From the NCBI GenBank assembly GCA_000413015.1, contig KE332515.1, positions 248,001 through 312,000 on the forward strand: 64,000 bases of DNA, given 5' to 3'. This document shows, piece after piece, positions 42,756-51,245 of the stretch. The first letter of the stretch is position 1. Each line of letters opens with the position of its first letter. The translations under genes and the position numbers were made by a program. This stretch comes from Treponema socranskii subsp. paredis ATCC 35535 (GTDB taxonomy: Bacteria > Spirochaetota > Spirochaetia > Treponematales > Treponemataceae). A model generated the notes under the pieces. It was not told the origin of the DNA and did no database searches. It saw nothing but the letters and a program-made list of their open reading frames with translations.

Positions 42756-43652
42756 TTAATACAGCTCTTTCATCCGATAAAAATTGTCGTACATCTTTTG
42801 CCAACGCGGATTGTTTTGATGCGGAACGCAGTCTTCCTGCCAGCACCACCAAAAGTATCCGCCGACATAGCGGTCGTTATACGGAGTCATGAGGTAATAC
42901 GCATCGGCTTGTTTGTTAAAATCCTTTCCCCCCTTGTGCGGAGAAGCAAAGCCGCATTCGCCGAAGCCGAGCAGCGAATTGGGAAAAAGCCGGTACAGGT
43001 TTTCGAATACGGTGTTCCAGTCTTCGTGTTCGCCGTCGTTGTCTTCGTTGTAATAGCTGACAAGCACGTAATCGAGCGCGGCCTTCATATCCGAGGGAAC
43101 GTACTTTGCAAGCCACGCTTCCATCGTCATGCTCTGATCGCCCGGCTTGAACATATATGCCGTCAGCGCCGTCTTATATCCGCGCGAATGCAAATATGCC
43201 CACGCCGCGTAGACTTTTTGCGCATTCAATGCGTTCGTACCGCCGAGCCATCCTTCACCGTTGATTTCGTTGCCGACTTCCCAAATATCGACATAGGGAG
43301 CGAGGTGCAAAGCGCAGTCGGCAAAACGCGCGGTATACGCTTTGACGGTTTTATAGCGTTTCATATCTTCGGAATCGCAGGGACACAACATGATGTATGC
43401 GACTTCGTGCAGGCGGGAAAGCAGCGGAATAAAATCGGCAGGCTTTCTATCGGCATCGACGACGACGCGCGCGGCGGGTTTTACGGGAAGCGCCCGTATC
43501 GCATCCGTAACGGCATCGATTGAAGAGGATGAAAGCGCATCGAGCGTTATGCCGTACACAGGCGCGGCTTTTTTTTGCAGCTCCTCTGCGGCCGTCGGAT
43601 AAGCGCAAAGGCTCACCGCCGCGATAATCGAAAACAGCGTATGTCGCATCAT
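42756..43652 (-). CDS. secreted glycoside-hydrolase-like TIM-barrel protein
   Basis: A 298-residue protein with a cleavable signal peptide (HTLFSIIAAVSLCAYPTAA). The mature part looks like a (beta/alpha)8 glycosidase of the cellulase/GH-A kind: IWEVGNEINGE has the Asn-Glu pair at the end of strand 4 used as acid/base, LDYVLVSYYNED is strand 6, and LLGFGECGFAS offers a glutamate at strand 7 as nucleophile; YFWWCWQED closes the barrel. No exact family can be named and the substrate is unknown. It is divergent from the nitrogenase-like operon with ~120 bp between them. An AGGACGG Shine-Dalgarno precedes the ATG. Confidence 0.75.
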   Translation of the reverse strand: MMRHTLFSIIAAVSLCAYPTAAEELQKKAAPVYGITLDALSSSSIDAVTDAIRALPVKPAARVVVDADRKPADFIPLLSRLHEVAYIMLCPCDSEDMKRYKTVKAYTARFADCALHLAPYVDIWEVGNEINGEGWLGGTNALNAQKVYAAWAYLHSRGYKTALTAYMFKPGDQSMTMEAWLAKYVPSDMKAALDYVLVSYYNEDNDGEHEDWNTVFENLYRLFPNSLLGFGECGFASPHKGGKDFNKQADAYYLMTPYNDRYVGGYFWWCWQEDCVPHQNNPRWQKMYDNFYRMKELY

Positions 43653-43692
43653 AATTTTCCGTCCTGATTTAAAAAAAATTCTGATGCCGAAA

Positions 43693-43743
43693 GATTACAA
43701 GGGTAATCATCGTCTTGACAGAAACGATGTAAAAGCATATTGT
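43693..43743 (+). promoter_or_regulatory. promoter and inverted repeat of the nitrogenase-like operon
   Basis: TTGACA (43715-43720), 17-nt spacer, TATTGT (43738-43743). A perfect inverted repeat GATTAC-AAGG-GTAATC (43693-43708) stands 6 bp upstream of the -35 box, a good place for an activator or repressor. Confidence 0.65.
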
Positions 43744-43775
43744 TACCCCCTGCTAATTATTTTTTTCTGCGAGGT

Positions 43776-44564
43776 ATGTCCGTGAGAAGGATTGCAATTT
43801 ACGGAAAAGGCGGTATCGGAAAATCGACGACTACGTCGAATCTGTCGGCCGCGCTGAGTACGATGGGATATAAAGTGATGCAGGTCGGCTGCGATCCGAA
43901 ATCCGATTCCGTAAAAAACCTTATGAGCGGGAAAAAAATCGTGACGGTACTCGATCGGCTGCGCGAAGATGAAGAAGCCGAACTGCACCTCGACGATATC
44001 GTGTTTAAGGGCTTTAACGATATTTTGTGTGTGGAAGCGGGAGGACCCACTCCGGGCATCGGCTGTGCGGGACGCGGCATCATCACCGCATTCGATAAAT
44101 TGGAAGAACTCGGAGCGTATACGACATATCGGCCGGATATCGTATTTTACGACGTTCTCGGAGATGTCGTATGCGGCGGCTTTGCGATGCCGATCCGAAA
44201 CGGCTATGCGCGCGACGTGTTTATCGTTACCTCGGGCGAGATGATGTCGCTCTATGCGGCTTCGAACATCGCGCACGCTATTTCGAATTTCGGTTCTCGC
44301 GGTTATGCGCGGTATTCCGGAGTCATCCTCAATTCGCGCAATGTTGAAAACGAATTGGCGACCGTAAACGAAGCGCTGAAAGAAATCGGCGGAAGCGTCG
44401 TTTCCGTCATTCCTCGCGACGGCGTCGTACAGCAAGCCGAAGATCAGGGCAAAACGGTGATCGAAGCCTTTCCGGAATCGCATCAGGCCGATTGTTATCG
44501 CAAGCTTGCCGAAGAAATCCTTGCGCGAAGCGAAGACGTCGCTCTTGAAAACGGAGTCGCGTAA
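43776..44564 (+). CDS. NifH-like ATP-dependent reductase
   Basis: A 262-residue P-loop protein of the NifH/BchL/CfbC superfamily, the dimeric [4Fe-4S] protein that passes electrons to a component-1 partner at the cost of ATP. Walker A GKGGIGKS is at 10-17, the switch region has GCDPKSDS, and the cluster cysteines are Cys97 (PGIGCAGRG, at the same position as in A. vinelandii NifH) and Cys133 ([11 protein letters not shown]). It is shorter than NifH (about 290 residues) at the C-terminus. The ATG at 43776 follows GAGG. It overlaps the NifD-like gene by 1 nt. No nifB, nifE or nifN is present, so nitrogen fixation is unlikely. Confidence 0.93.
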   Translation: MSVRRIAIYGKGGIGKSTTTSNLSAALSTMGYKVMQVGCDPKSDSVKNLMSGKKIVTVLDRLREDEEAELHLDDIVFKGFNDILCVEAGGPTPGIGCAGRGIITAFDKLEELGAYTTYRPDIVFYDVLGDVVCGGFAMPIRNGYARDVFIVTSGEMMSLYAASNIAHAISNFGSRGYARYSGVILNSRNVENELATVNEALKEIGGSVVSVIPRDGVVQQAEDQGKTVIEAFPESHQADCYRKLAEEILARSEDVALENGVA

Positions 44565-45850
44565 TGGAGTGCCGTTCAGCCTGTTTTACGACGACGCTGC
44601 ACTACGAATCTCCCGCTCACGGCGGCTGGGGCGTCATCCGTGTCGCCGCCCTCGTACCGGAAGTATATATGCTTTTCGTTTCTCCCTTCGCCTGCGGCAG
44701 ACACGGCGCGCTCGGAGGAATCATCAACGGCGTAAAGGATAAAGTATCCTATCTTTTTATCGGCGAAAAAGAGATCGTCTCCGGCGATTATGAAGCTCAG
44801 GTTTTCCGTGCAATCGAAGAACTCTTTGCGTTTTTGAAAAAAAAGCCGCGTGTGTTGTTTTTATTCGTGTCCTGCCTTGACGATATGCTCGGCACCGATC
44901 ATGCGGCGCTCGATGAAAAACTTGAGCAAACCTATCCCGACGTTCTTTTCCGTTCCTGTCACATGAATCCGATTCAATCGGATACGCCGCTTCCGCCGCT
45001 CGTGTCGCTGAATCGAAATATGTACAGTCTGCTCTCTTCTTCCGACGGAAAAGAAGCCGAACACTTTAAAAACTATGTAAATCTCATCGGAAACAATGTG
45101 CTTCCGGCAGCCGGTTCCGAACTCTACCGCATCATGGGCGACAACGGTATCCGCGTACGCCACATAAGCGAATGCAAAACATTCGACGAATACTATGCGA
45201 TGCGGACGAGCGGTATGAATATCGTACTCTCTCCCGCCGCGGCTTTTGCCGCTCGCGATATGGAAAAAAATCCGGGCATTCCGTATTTTTTGTCGTACGT
45301 CACCTACGATCCGGACGGCATAAAAGACATGTACGGAGAGCTTGCGAAAAAACTTTCCGATGCGGGGATGAACGTATCGTTTGACATCGAACGCGATTAT
45401 GAAAATGCAAAAACATCTCTCCGTGAAACCGCGGCTTTTTTAGACGGTACGCCGGTTGCGATCGATTTTCAGTCGGTAAAGCAGCCGTGTGCGCTCGCGA
45501 AGACGCTCATCTCTTACGGCTTTACGGTAAAGCTGCTCGCAGTCGATAAAATCCTTCCGTTTGAAAAAGAAAGTTTCGAGTGGCTTAAAACGCACGCTCC
45601 TCATTTGGAAATTGCAAGTCCGCTGCATCACGACTCTCCGAAATTCGCGTACCGATCGTACTCCGACTGTTTGTGCATCGGTTTCGACTGCGGCTATATG
45701 ACCGGATCGGAAAAGGTCGTCAACATCATGGACGACGAGGGCAATTTCGGTTTTTCAGGCGTCGTCCGTCTTATGGAAATGATGCGGAGCGCAAATGCCC
45801 ACCGAGCCGATGTCGCCGAAATGATCAGGGAGGCAAAGCTGATTATATGA
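44564..45850 (+). CDS. nitrogenase component 1-like subunit (NifD-like)
   Basis: A 428-residue member of the NifD/NifK/BchN oxidoreductase superfamily. Cys44 (SPFACGRHG) and Cys104 (FVSCLDDMLGTD) are 60 residues apart and fit Cys88 and Cys154 of NifD (66 apart); Cys7 is a candidate for the third ligand (NifD Cys62). The Rossmann-like domains follow (GIPYFLSYVTYDPDGIKDMY and the C-terminal SDCLCIGFDCGYM). I cannot find counterparts of the FeMo-cofactor ligands. It overlaps both neighbours (1 nt with nifH-like, 4 nt with nifK-like). It probably forms a heterodimer with the next product. Substrate unknown. Confidence 0.85.
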   Translation: MECRSACFTTTLHYESPAHGGWGVIRVAALVPEVYMLFVSPFACGRHGALGGIINGVKDKVSYLFIGEKEIVSGDYEAQVFRAIEELFAFLKKKPRVLFLFVSCLDDMLGTDHAALDEKLEQTYPDVLFRSCHMNPIQSDTPLPPLVSLNRNMYSLLSSSDGKEAEHFKNYVNLIGNNVLPAAGSELYRIMGDNGIRVRHISECKTFDEYYAMRTSGMNIVLSPAAAFAARDMEKNPGIPYFLSYVTYDPDGIKDMYGELAKKLSDAGMNVSFDIERDYENAKTSLRETAAFLDGTPVAIDFQSVKQPCALAKTLISYGFTVKLLAVDKILPFEKESFEWLKTHAPHLEIASPLHHDSPKFAYRSYSDCLCIGFDCGYMTGSEKVVNIMDDEGNFGFSGVVRLMEMMRSANAHRADVAEMIREAKLII

Positions 45851-47037
45851 ATAATTTGTGTTTGGTTTTGCCGCCCTTCGCGCCCGATTATTCGGGTGTC
45901 GCTTCTTCGCTCTTTGAGCTCGGAGGTATGATCGTTATCCACGATGCGTCCGGCTGTACGGGAAATTATTTGGGATACGATGAACCTCGCTGGATGAATT
46001 CGAAATCGATCGTGTTTTGCTCGGGGCTGCGCCACATGGACGCGGTGCTCGGAAACGATAAAAAACTTGTCAAACGGATGATTGAAGCCGCCGAAAGTTT
46101 ACAACCCGCTTTTATCGCGCTGCTCGGAAGTCCCGTTCCCATGGTCATAGGTACGGATTATGACGGCATCGCTTCGGAAGTGGAAGAAGCCACGGGGATT
46201 CCGTCGTTCGGCTTCGACACGAAGGGTACGGTGTTTTACGATAAAGGCGTTTCCATGGGGACGATTGCGCTTTTAAAGCGTTTCGCTCCGGCTTCAAAGC
46301 TCTGTGAAAAGCAAAACAATGCGATCAATCTCCTCGGCTTGACGCCGCTCGATTTCGGCAACAGCGGAAACGCAGAAGCTGTACGCGCCCTGTTTGAAAA
46401 AAGCGGTATTGAAATCATTGCAAGCCTTTCGATGGGTCTTTCGCTCGACGATTTGAAACGCAGCCCCTCTGCGGCCTTGAACGTCGCACTTTCGTATGCG
46501 GGGATCGAAATCGCAAAATATATGGAAAGAGTGTATCGCATTCCCTACATTGCGGGCGTTCCGCTCGGAGACGGAAAGACGATGCTTACGGCCGTACGGC
46601 GCTTTCTTTCAGGAGAGAAAAGCGATTCGGGGAGCGTATGGGAAACCGCTTCGAAAGCGAATGAGGCGCAAACTTCGCACAAACGGATTTTGATTGCGGG
46701 AGAGCAGGTTACGGTATGTTCGATTCGAAACGAACTTAGGCGCATCTCTCGAACGGCGGACATAGAAGTGGCATACCTTTTCAATTCGTTTCCGGAATAC
46801 GCCGAAGCATGCGATCATAAAGCCGTGTGCGAACGGGAACTCATGGATCTTGTAAACGGCGGTTCGTACACCGACATCGTAGCCGATCCGCTTGTGGGAG
46901 AATTGATAAAAGATTCTTCCGTCAGGTTTCACGGTTTGCCGCACGTAGCCGTTTCGAGCAAAGTGTGCTGGGACGACACGAAGTTCGTCATAGGCGATGA
47001 CATGACGAAATTTCTTTTTGAAATCGCCGAAAGATGA
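45847..47037 (+). CDS. nitrogenase component 1-like subunit (NifK-like)
   Basis: A 396-residue partner of the NifD-like protein. Cys37 in HDASGCTGN matches Cys95 of NifK, and Cys5 could match Cys70. The third NifK ligand, Cys153, lies 58 residues further; exactly 58 residues after Cys37 is Ser95, in LLGSPVPMVIGTDYDGI, where family members usually have TCxxxxIGDD. So the shared cluster is coordinated differently from a P-cluster, perhaps as a [4Fe-4S] like the one in protochlorophyllide reductase, where one ligand is Asp. The C-terminal half is a further Rossmann domain with VPLGDGKTMLTAV. It overlaps the previous gene by 4 nt (ATGA). Confidence 0.85.
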   Translation: MNNLCLVLPPFAPDYSGVASSLFELGGMIVIHDASGCTGNYLGYDEPRWMNSKSIVFCSGLRHMDAVLGNDKKLVKRMIEAAESLQPAFIALLGSPVPMVIGTDYDGIASEVEEATGIPSFGFDTKGTVFYDKGVSMGTIALLKRFAPASKLCEKQNNAINLLGLTPLDFGNSGNAEAVRALFEKSGIEIIASLSMGLSLDDLKRSPSAALNVALSYAGIEIAKYMERVYRIPYIAGVPLGDGKTMLTAVRRFLSGEKSDSGSVWETASKANEAQTSHKRILIAGEQVTVCSIRNELRRISRTADIEVAYLFNSFPEYAEACDHKAVCERELMDLVNGGSYTDIVADPLVGELIKDSSVRFHGLPHVAVSSKVCWDDTKFVIGDDMTKFLFEIAER

Positions 47038-47090
47038 TTATTAATTAATCGGTAATGGGTAATTTGTAATTGATAATTTTAGGAGAATGT

Positions 47091-48173
47091 ATGAAAAAAA
47101 CAATCGTAAAAGCTTTCGTTGCGCTTTGTCTGTTTGTATCGTCCCTTGCTTTTGCCGCGCCGAAAACGCATACCGTTGTCGACCACGCGGGCAATACCGT
47201 TGAAGTGCCGAATAAAATCAGCAGGATCGTTATCGCAAGTCTCTATCCGCTGCCGTCGGTCTATTGTCTGTATGCGGATTCCGCAAAAAAACTCGTCGGA
47301 ATTCCTGCCAGTTCCATGGCGGCTGCAAAAGCATCGTTTCTTGTAAAAGCGTATCCCGAAATTGCAAATGCGAAGACGGGATTCGAAAAGGGCGGCGTCA
47401 TCAACGCGGAAGAATTAATGGCGCTCAAACCCGATGTCATTTTTTACAATGCCGGAGCGAAATCGTCAAAAGCGATCTTCGATAAAACGGGAATCCCCGC
47501 CGTCGGCTTTTCAACGTCGATTGCGAAGTTCAATACGATCGAAACCTATGCGGCGTGGATCGATCTTTTGGCAAAAGTGCTCGGCGAAACGGATCGTTCG
47601 AAAAAGCTTATCGAGTACGGAAGAAAAATCGAACGCGACGTCAAAGCGCGCATCGCTTCGATCCCCGAAGAAAAAAAGCCGAGTGCGATGATCATCTATT
47701 CGTACGATAACGGAAAGATTACGACCTACGGAAAAAAGATGTTCCCCGAATATTGGATTACGACGGCGGGCGGCATCAACGCTGCGAAGTCGGAAGGCGG
47801 AGTCGTGGAACTCAATATGGAACAGATTTATGCATGGAATCCCGATATCGTAATTTTAACGAATTTCAATACCAAACTTCCCGAAGATTTCGACGACGGC
47901 ATTGTCGACGGCAACGACTGGTCGAGCGTGAGCGCTGTACAAAAAAAACAAGTGTATAAATTTCCGCTCGGTATGTACCGCTGGTGTCCGCCGTCGTCCG
48001 ATTCGCCGCTTTCACTCGTATTCCTTGCAAAAACGATTCAGCCGAAATTATTTGAAGACTACGACCTCGATAAAATCATCGTCGATTATTATAAAGAATT
48101 TTACGGAATAACGCTCACTTCCGGCGACCTCCATACGATTTATCATCCGTCGAGATCCGCCGCAGGTTTGTAA
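47091..48173 (+). CDS. metal-chelate/corrinoid-type ABC substrate-binding protein, first of two
   Basis: A 360-residue periplasmic binding protein of the FhuD/BtuF class, with a Sec signal peptide ending LAFAA and no lipobox. Features: VVDHAGNTVEVPNKISRIV at the N-lobe, LKPDVIFYNAG in the first domain, MEQIYAWNPDIVILTNF in the second, and the C-terminal GMYRWCPPSSDSPLSLVFLAKTIQP segment common in iron-complex binding proteins. It shares PLPSV and LVGIPxxSxxAAKA with the second binding protein at 50077. An AGGAG Shine-Dalgarno precedes the ATG; it begins 53 nt after the NifK-like gene. Ligand unknown. Confidence 0.9.
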   Translation: MKKTIVKAFVALCLFVSSLAFAAPKTHTVVDHAGNTVEVPNKISRIVIASLYPLPSVYCLYADSAKKLVGIPASSMAAAKASFLVKAYPEIANAKTGFEKGGVINAEELMALKPDVIFYNAGAKSSKAIFDKTGIPAVGFSTSIAKFNTIETYAAWIDLLAKVLGETDRSKKLIEYGRKIERDVKARIASIPEEKKPSAMIIYSYDNGKITTYGKKMFPEYWITTAGGINAAKSEGGVVELNMEQIYAWNPDIVILTNFNTKLPEDFDDGIVDGNDWSSVSAVQKKQVYKFPLGMYRWCPPSSDSPLSLVFLAKTIQPKLFEDYDLDKIIVDYYKEFYGITLTSGDLHTIYHPSRSAAGL

Positions 48174-48193
48174 ACGAAAAGGAAAACGCAATT

Positions 48194-49207
48194 ATGAATT
48201 ATACTGCAGGGCAGCGCAAAATCATCTTTGCAGCTCTCGCCGTGCTGCCGCTTTTTACCGCGCTCATCTGTCTCGGATTCGGACGCTATGCGCTCGGCGT
48301 TTTCGATACGGTTCGCATCCTCTTTTCCGGCGTGACGAAGGCGGAGATAACTGCGGTTGAACGCTCCGTCATCTTCAGCGTCCGCTTACCGCGCATCATT
48401 TTGGCGGCTTTTGTCGGAGCGGGTTTAAGCTGCGCGGGTGCCGCGTTTCAGGGTTTATTTACGAATCCTCTCGCGACGCCCGACACGCTCGGAGTGGCAA
48501 GCGGCGCATCCTTCGGCGCGGTATCGGCGCTTCTTTTTCGAAGCAATTTGATCGTCGTCCAGCTTTCGGCTCTTGTATTCGGACTCGCCGCCTGCGCCGT
48601 TACGTATTCGGTGGGGCGGTTCCGCGGACGCAGTTCGGTCGTCATGATCGTGCTTTCGGGCATGGTCGTCTCGGCACTCTTCCAAGCCTTTGTGTCCCTC
48701 GTCAAATACGCCGCCGATCCACAGGATATTTTGCCGTCGATCACGTATTGGCTTATGGGCAGTATGTCGGGGGCGAGCTATAAAACGCTTTTGCTCGGTC
48801 TTCCGTTTATCGTCACGGGAACGCTCATCATCTTTGCACTCCGCTGGCGGCTCAATATTTTATCGCTGAACGAAGACGAAGCGCGTTCGATGGGCATGAA
48901 TATCCGCTTGATGCGCCTGCTCGTCATCGCCGCATCTTCTCTTATCACCGCGTCCGCCGTGTCGATGTGCGGTTCGATCGGCTGGGTGGGCTTGCTCGTT
49001 CCGCACATGGCGCGTATGCTCATGGGCAGCAACAATCGCACCGTCATTCCCATAAGCATCAGTTTGGGCGCGGTTTTCGTCATCATTATAGACACCGTTG
49101 CAAGAAGCATGAGCGCGGCCGAAATTCCGATTTCGATTTTGACGGCGGTTATCGGCGCGCCGTTTTTTATCGCGCTCTTACGAAAAACGGGAGGTTCGTG
49201 GACATGA
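48194..49207 (+). CDS. FecCD/BtuC-family ABC permease
   Basis: A 337-residue permease with about ten transmembrane helices, the family used for siderophores, haem and cobalamin. Typical blocks are RLPRIILAAFVGAGLSCAGAAFQGLFTNPLATPDTLG, YWLMGSMSGASY, and the ATPase-contact loop around ARSMGMNIRLMRLL; the helix CGSIGWVGLLVPHMARMLMG is also standard. It begins 20 nt after the first binding protein gene and overlaps the ATPase gene by 4 nt. Confidence 0.95.
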   Translation: MNYTAGQRKIIFAALAVLPLFTALICLGFGRYALGVFDTVRILFSGVTKAEITAVERSVIFSVRLPRIILAAFVGAGLSCAGAAFQGLFTNPLATPDTLGVASGASFGAVSALLFRSNLIVVQLSALVFGLAACAVTYSVGRFRGRSSVVMIVLSGMVVSALFQAFVSLVKYAADPQDILPSITYWLMGSMSGASYKTLLLGLPFIVTGTLIIFALRWRLNILSLNEDEARSMGMNIRLMRLLVIAASSLITASAVSMCGSIGWVGLLVPHMARMLMGSNNRTVIPISISLGAVFVIIIDTVARSMSAAEIPISILTAVIGAPFFIALLRKTGGSWT

Positions 49208-49989
49208 CTTTTTCCGTACGGGGCGGCTCGTTCGCCTACGGCACCGAACGCGTACTCAATCGCATTTCGTTTTCCGTCGAAAGCGGAGAAGTGTTGTGCG
49301 TACTCGGTCCGAACGGCGTCGGTAAAACGACGCTGCTCAAATGCATGATGGGATTATTAAAATGGGATGAGGGCGATACTCTTATCGACGGAAGACCGCT
49401 TGAAAGCTGGAGGCAAAAAGATCTGTGGCGACGCATCGCATACGTTCCGCAGGCAAAGGGGATCGCGTTCGGTTTTACCGCCTTCGACATGGTGCTGCTC
49501 GGACGAAGCGCTCATCTCGGTACTTTCGAACAGCCTGATGAAAAAGACAAACGCATCGCCCTTCGAGCAATGGAAGACACGGGTATCGCATCTCTCCGCG
49601 ATAAGCTCTGCACCGAAATGAGCGGCGGGGAACTGCAGATGGTACTTATCGCTCGCGCTCTTGCGGTAGAGCCTGAAATGCTCGTATTCGACGAGCCGGA
49701 ATCGAATTTGGATTTTAAAAATCAATTGATAATTTTAAATACGATTTACCGTCTTGCAAAAGAGCGGCGTATTTCGGCGGTCGTCAATACGCACTATCCC
49801 GCCCATGCGATGAAGATCGCCGACAAAGCGCTCATCCTGAACAGGGACGGTGAGAGCACGAGCGGTGCGATCGAAAAAGTCATCACCGAAGCTTCGATGA
49901 AAAAGACGTTCAGCGTGCAAGTACACATCAACGAGTTCGAATATCAAAACACAAAATACAAGGACGTCGTCCCGCTGTATTTAGTGTGA
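49204..49989 (+). CDS. FecE/BtuD-type ABC ATPase
   Basis: A 261-residue ATPase of the iron-complex/cobalamin importer. The start MTFSVRGGSFAYG overlaps the permease stop (ATGA). Walker A GPNGVGKTTLLKCMMG, Q-loop YVPQAKGIAFGF, signature MSGGELQMVLIARAL, Walker B MLVFDEPESNLD and switch VVNTHYPAHAM are complete. The C-terminal ~45 residues (VHINEFEYQNTKYKDVVPLYLV) resemble a small regulatory tail. Confidence 0.95.
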   Translation: MTFSVRGGSFAYGTERVLNRISFSVESGEVLCVLGPNGVGKTTLLKCMMGLLKWDEGDTLIDGRPLESWRQKDLWRRIAYVPQAKGIAFGFTAFDMVLLGRSAHLGTFEQPDEKDKRIALRAMEDTGIASLRDKLCTEMSGGELQMVLIARALAVEPEMLVFDEPESNLDFKNQLIILNTIYRLAKERRISAVVNTHYPAHAMKIADKALILNRDGESTSGAIEKVITEASMKKTFSVQVHINEFEYQNTKYKDVVPLYLV

Positions 49990-50004
49990 ATTATGGAAAA
50001 ACGC

Positions 50005-50043
50005 GTGCGCTTTCGCGCACGGCTAAAAACTTTTTCGAAAGTT
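50005..50043 (+). repeat. two adjacent hairpins before the second binding-protein gene
   Basis: GTGCGC-TTTC-GCGCAC (50005-50020) and AACTTT-TTCG-AAAGTT (50028-50043), followed by a T-rich run and GGAGG. The first hairpin has the same stem as one module of the elements at 14167 and 20013. In this place it could attenuate or process the mRNA between the ATPase and the second binding protein, adjusting their ratio. Confidence 0.6.
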
Positions 50044-50076
50044 GTACCTTTCTGCAAAAATTTTTTTGGAGGAATT

Positions 50077-51204
50077 ATGAAAAAAAATATTGTCAGTATC
50101 GGAAGTGTTCTTGCGTGCTTGGCGCTTTCGGGTTTCTTCGTCTCCTGTTCGAAGACGGGAGCGGCGAAAGAAACGACGCGTACCGTTATCGATCACGACG
50201 ACGAAAGCGTCGTCATCCCGGCAAAGGTCAACCGCGCAGTCGTCGTCGGCGTGTGGCCGCTGCCGTCGGTCATCACGGTATTTTTGGGAAGCCCAGACCG
50301 TCTCGTCGGCATTCCGCCCGCATCGATCGGAGCTGCAAAAGCGGGACTGCTCGGAGAGCTTTTTCCGTCTTATTTGAATATCGATTCGCACTTTCTTGCA
50401 AACGATACGCTGAACGTCGAAGAAGTGCTTGCTCTTAAACCCGACGTCGTCTTTACGACGGCGCATCGTTCGCAGCAAAAAGAAGAAATCAAAAAAGCGG
50501 GACTCGCCGCGGTCGCCGTCAGCGTCAACAAATGGAACTACAATATCCTCGATACCTACGACGGATGGATCGACGTACTCAGTCAGGTTTTTCCGGAAAA
50601 CGATAAAAAAGACGCGGTAAGCGCTTACAGCCGAAAAGTCTACGAAACGATACAATCCCGCGTTTCCTCTCTTCCCGAAAGCGGCCGCAAAAAAGTGCTG
50701 TTTTTATTTATGTGCAATGAAAAGACCATCGTTACGAGCGGCAAACGTTTTTTCGGGCAATTTTGGTGCGATGCCGTCGGTGCGAAAAACGTTGCGGAAG
50801 AAGTCGGAGCCGAAAACAGCAACGCCGTCATCAATATGGAACAGATCTACAAGTGGAATCCCGATATTATTTTAATAACCAATTTTACTTCGCAGACGGC
50901 CGACGATCTGTACAATAACAGAACTGCGAATTACGACTGGTCGCCGATCAAAGCGGTGCAAAACCGCACGGTGTACAAGATGCCGCTCGGAACTTACCGC
51001 AGTTATACGCCGAGTGCGGACACGCCGGTAACGTTGTACTGGATCGCAAAAAAAGTCTACCCCGAACTCTTCGGCGATATCGATGTCGAAAAAGAAGTGA
51101 AATCGTATTTTAAAGATATGTACAATATCGATTTGACCGACGAGCAGATAAACCGTATGTACAATCAGGATTCGAAAGGCGCCGCCGGAACAAGGGGCGC
51201 GTAA
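50077..51204 (+). CDS. metal-chelate/corrinoid-type ABC substrate-binding lipoprotein, second of two
   Basis: A 375-residue binding protein related to the one at 47091 but a lipoprotein: leader MKKNIVSIGSVLACLALSGFFVSC, lipid Cys24. Shared landmarks are WPLPSVITVFLGS, LVGIPPASIGAAKAGLLGELFPS, LKPDVVFTTA, MEQIYKWNPDIILITNF and MPLGTYRSYTPSADTPVTLYWIAKKVYPELF. The two differ widely elsewhere, so they are old paralogues that may bind different forms of the ligand. A GGAGG Shine-Dalgarno follows a double hairpin. It ends the operon that begins with the NifH-like gene. Confidence 0.9.
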   Translation: MKKNIVSIGSVLACLALSGFFVSCSKTGAAKETTRTVIDHDDESVVIPAKVNRAVVVGVWPLPSVITVFLGSPDRLVGIPPASIGAAKAGLLGELFPSYLNIDSHFLANDTLNVEEVLALKPDVVFTTAHRSQQKEEIKKAGLAAVAVSVNKWNYNILDTYDGWIDVLSQVFPENDKKDAVSAYSRKVYETIQSRVSSLPESGRKKVLFLFMCNEKTIVTSGKRFFGQFWCDAVGAKNVAEEVGAENSNAVINMEQIYKWNPDIILITNFTSQTADDLYNNRTANYDWSPIKAVQNRTVYKMPLGTYRSYTPSADTPVTLYWIAKKVYPELFGDIDVEKEVKSYFKDMYNIDLTDEQINRMYNQDSKGAAGTRGA

Positions 51205-51210
51205 GGATCC

Positions 51211-51239
51211 TTATCCTGCGCACGGAAAGCGCCGATAAT
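51211..51239 (+). promoter_or_regulatory. possible promoter placed for a leaderless mRNA (75-residue protein)
   Basis: GATAAT (51234-51239) ends six bases before the ATG at 51246. The -35 region 17 nt upstream is TTATCC, a weak match, so this is the least sure of the leaderless set. Confidence 0.35.
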
Positions 51240-51245
51240 TGCAGT

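Noticed and set aside
42675-43523. 282-residue + frame opposite the glycosidase-like gene
   Set aside because: The minus-strand protein has a signal peptide and catalytic-type motifs; the + frame has neither.
43776-47037. Nitrogen-fixation (nif) genes
   Set aside because: No nifB, nifE or nifN, no recognisable FeMo-cofactor ligands, and a cluster cysteine replaced by serine; a nitrogenase-like reductase fits better.
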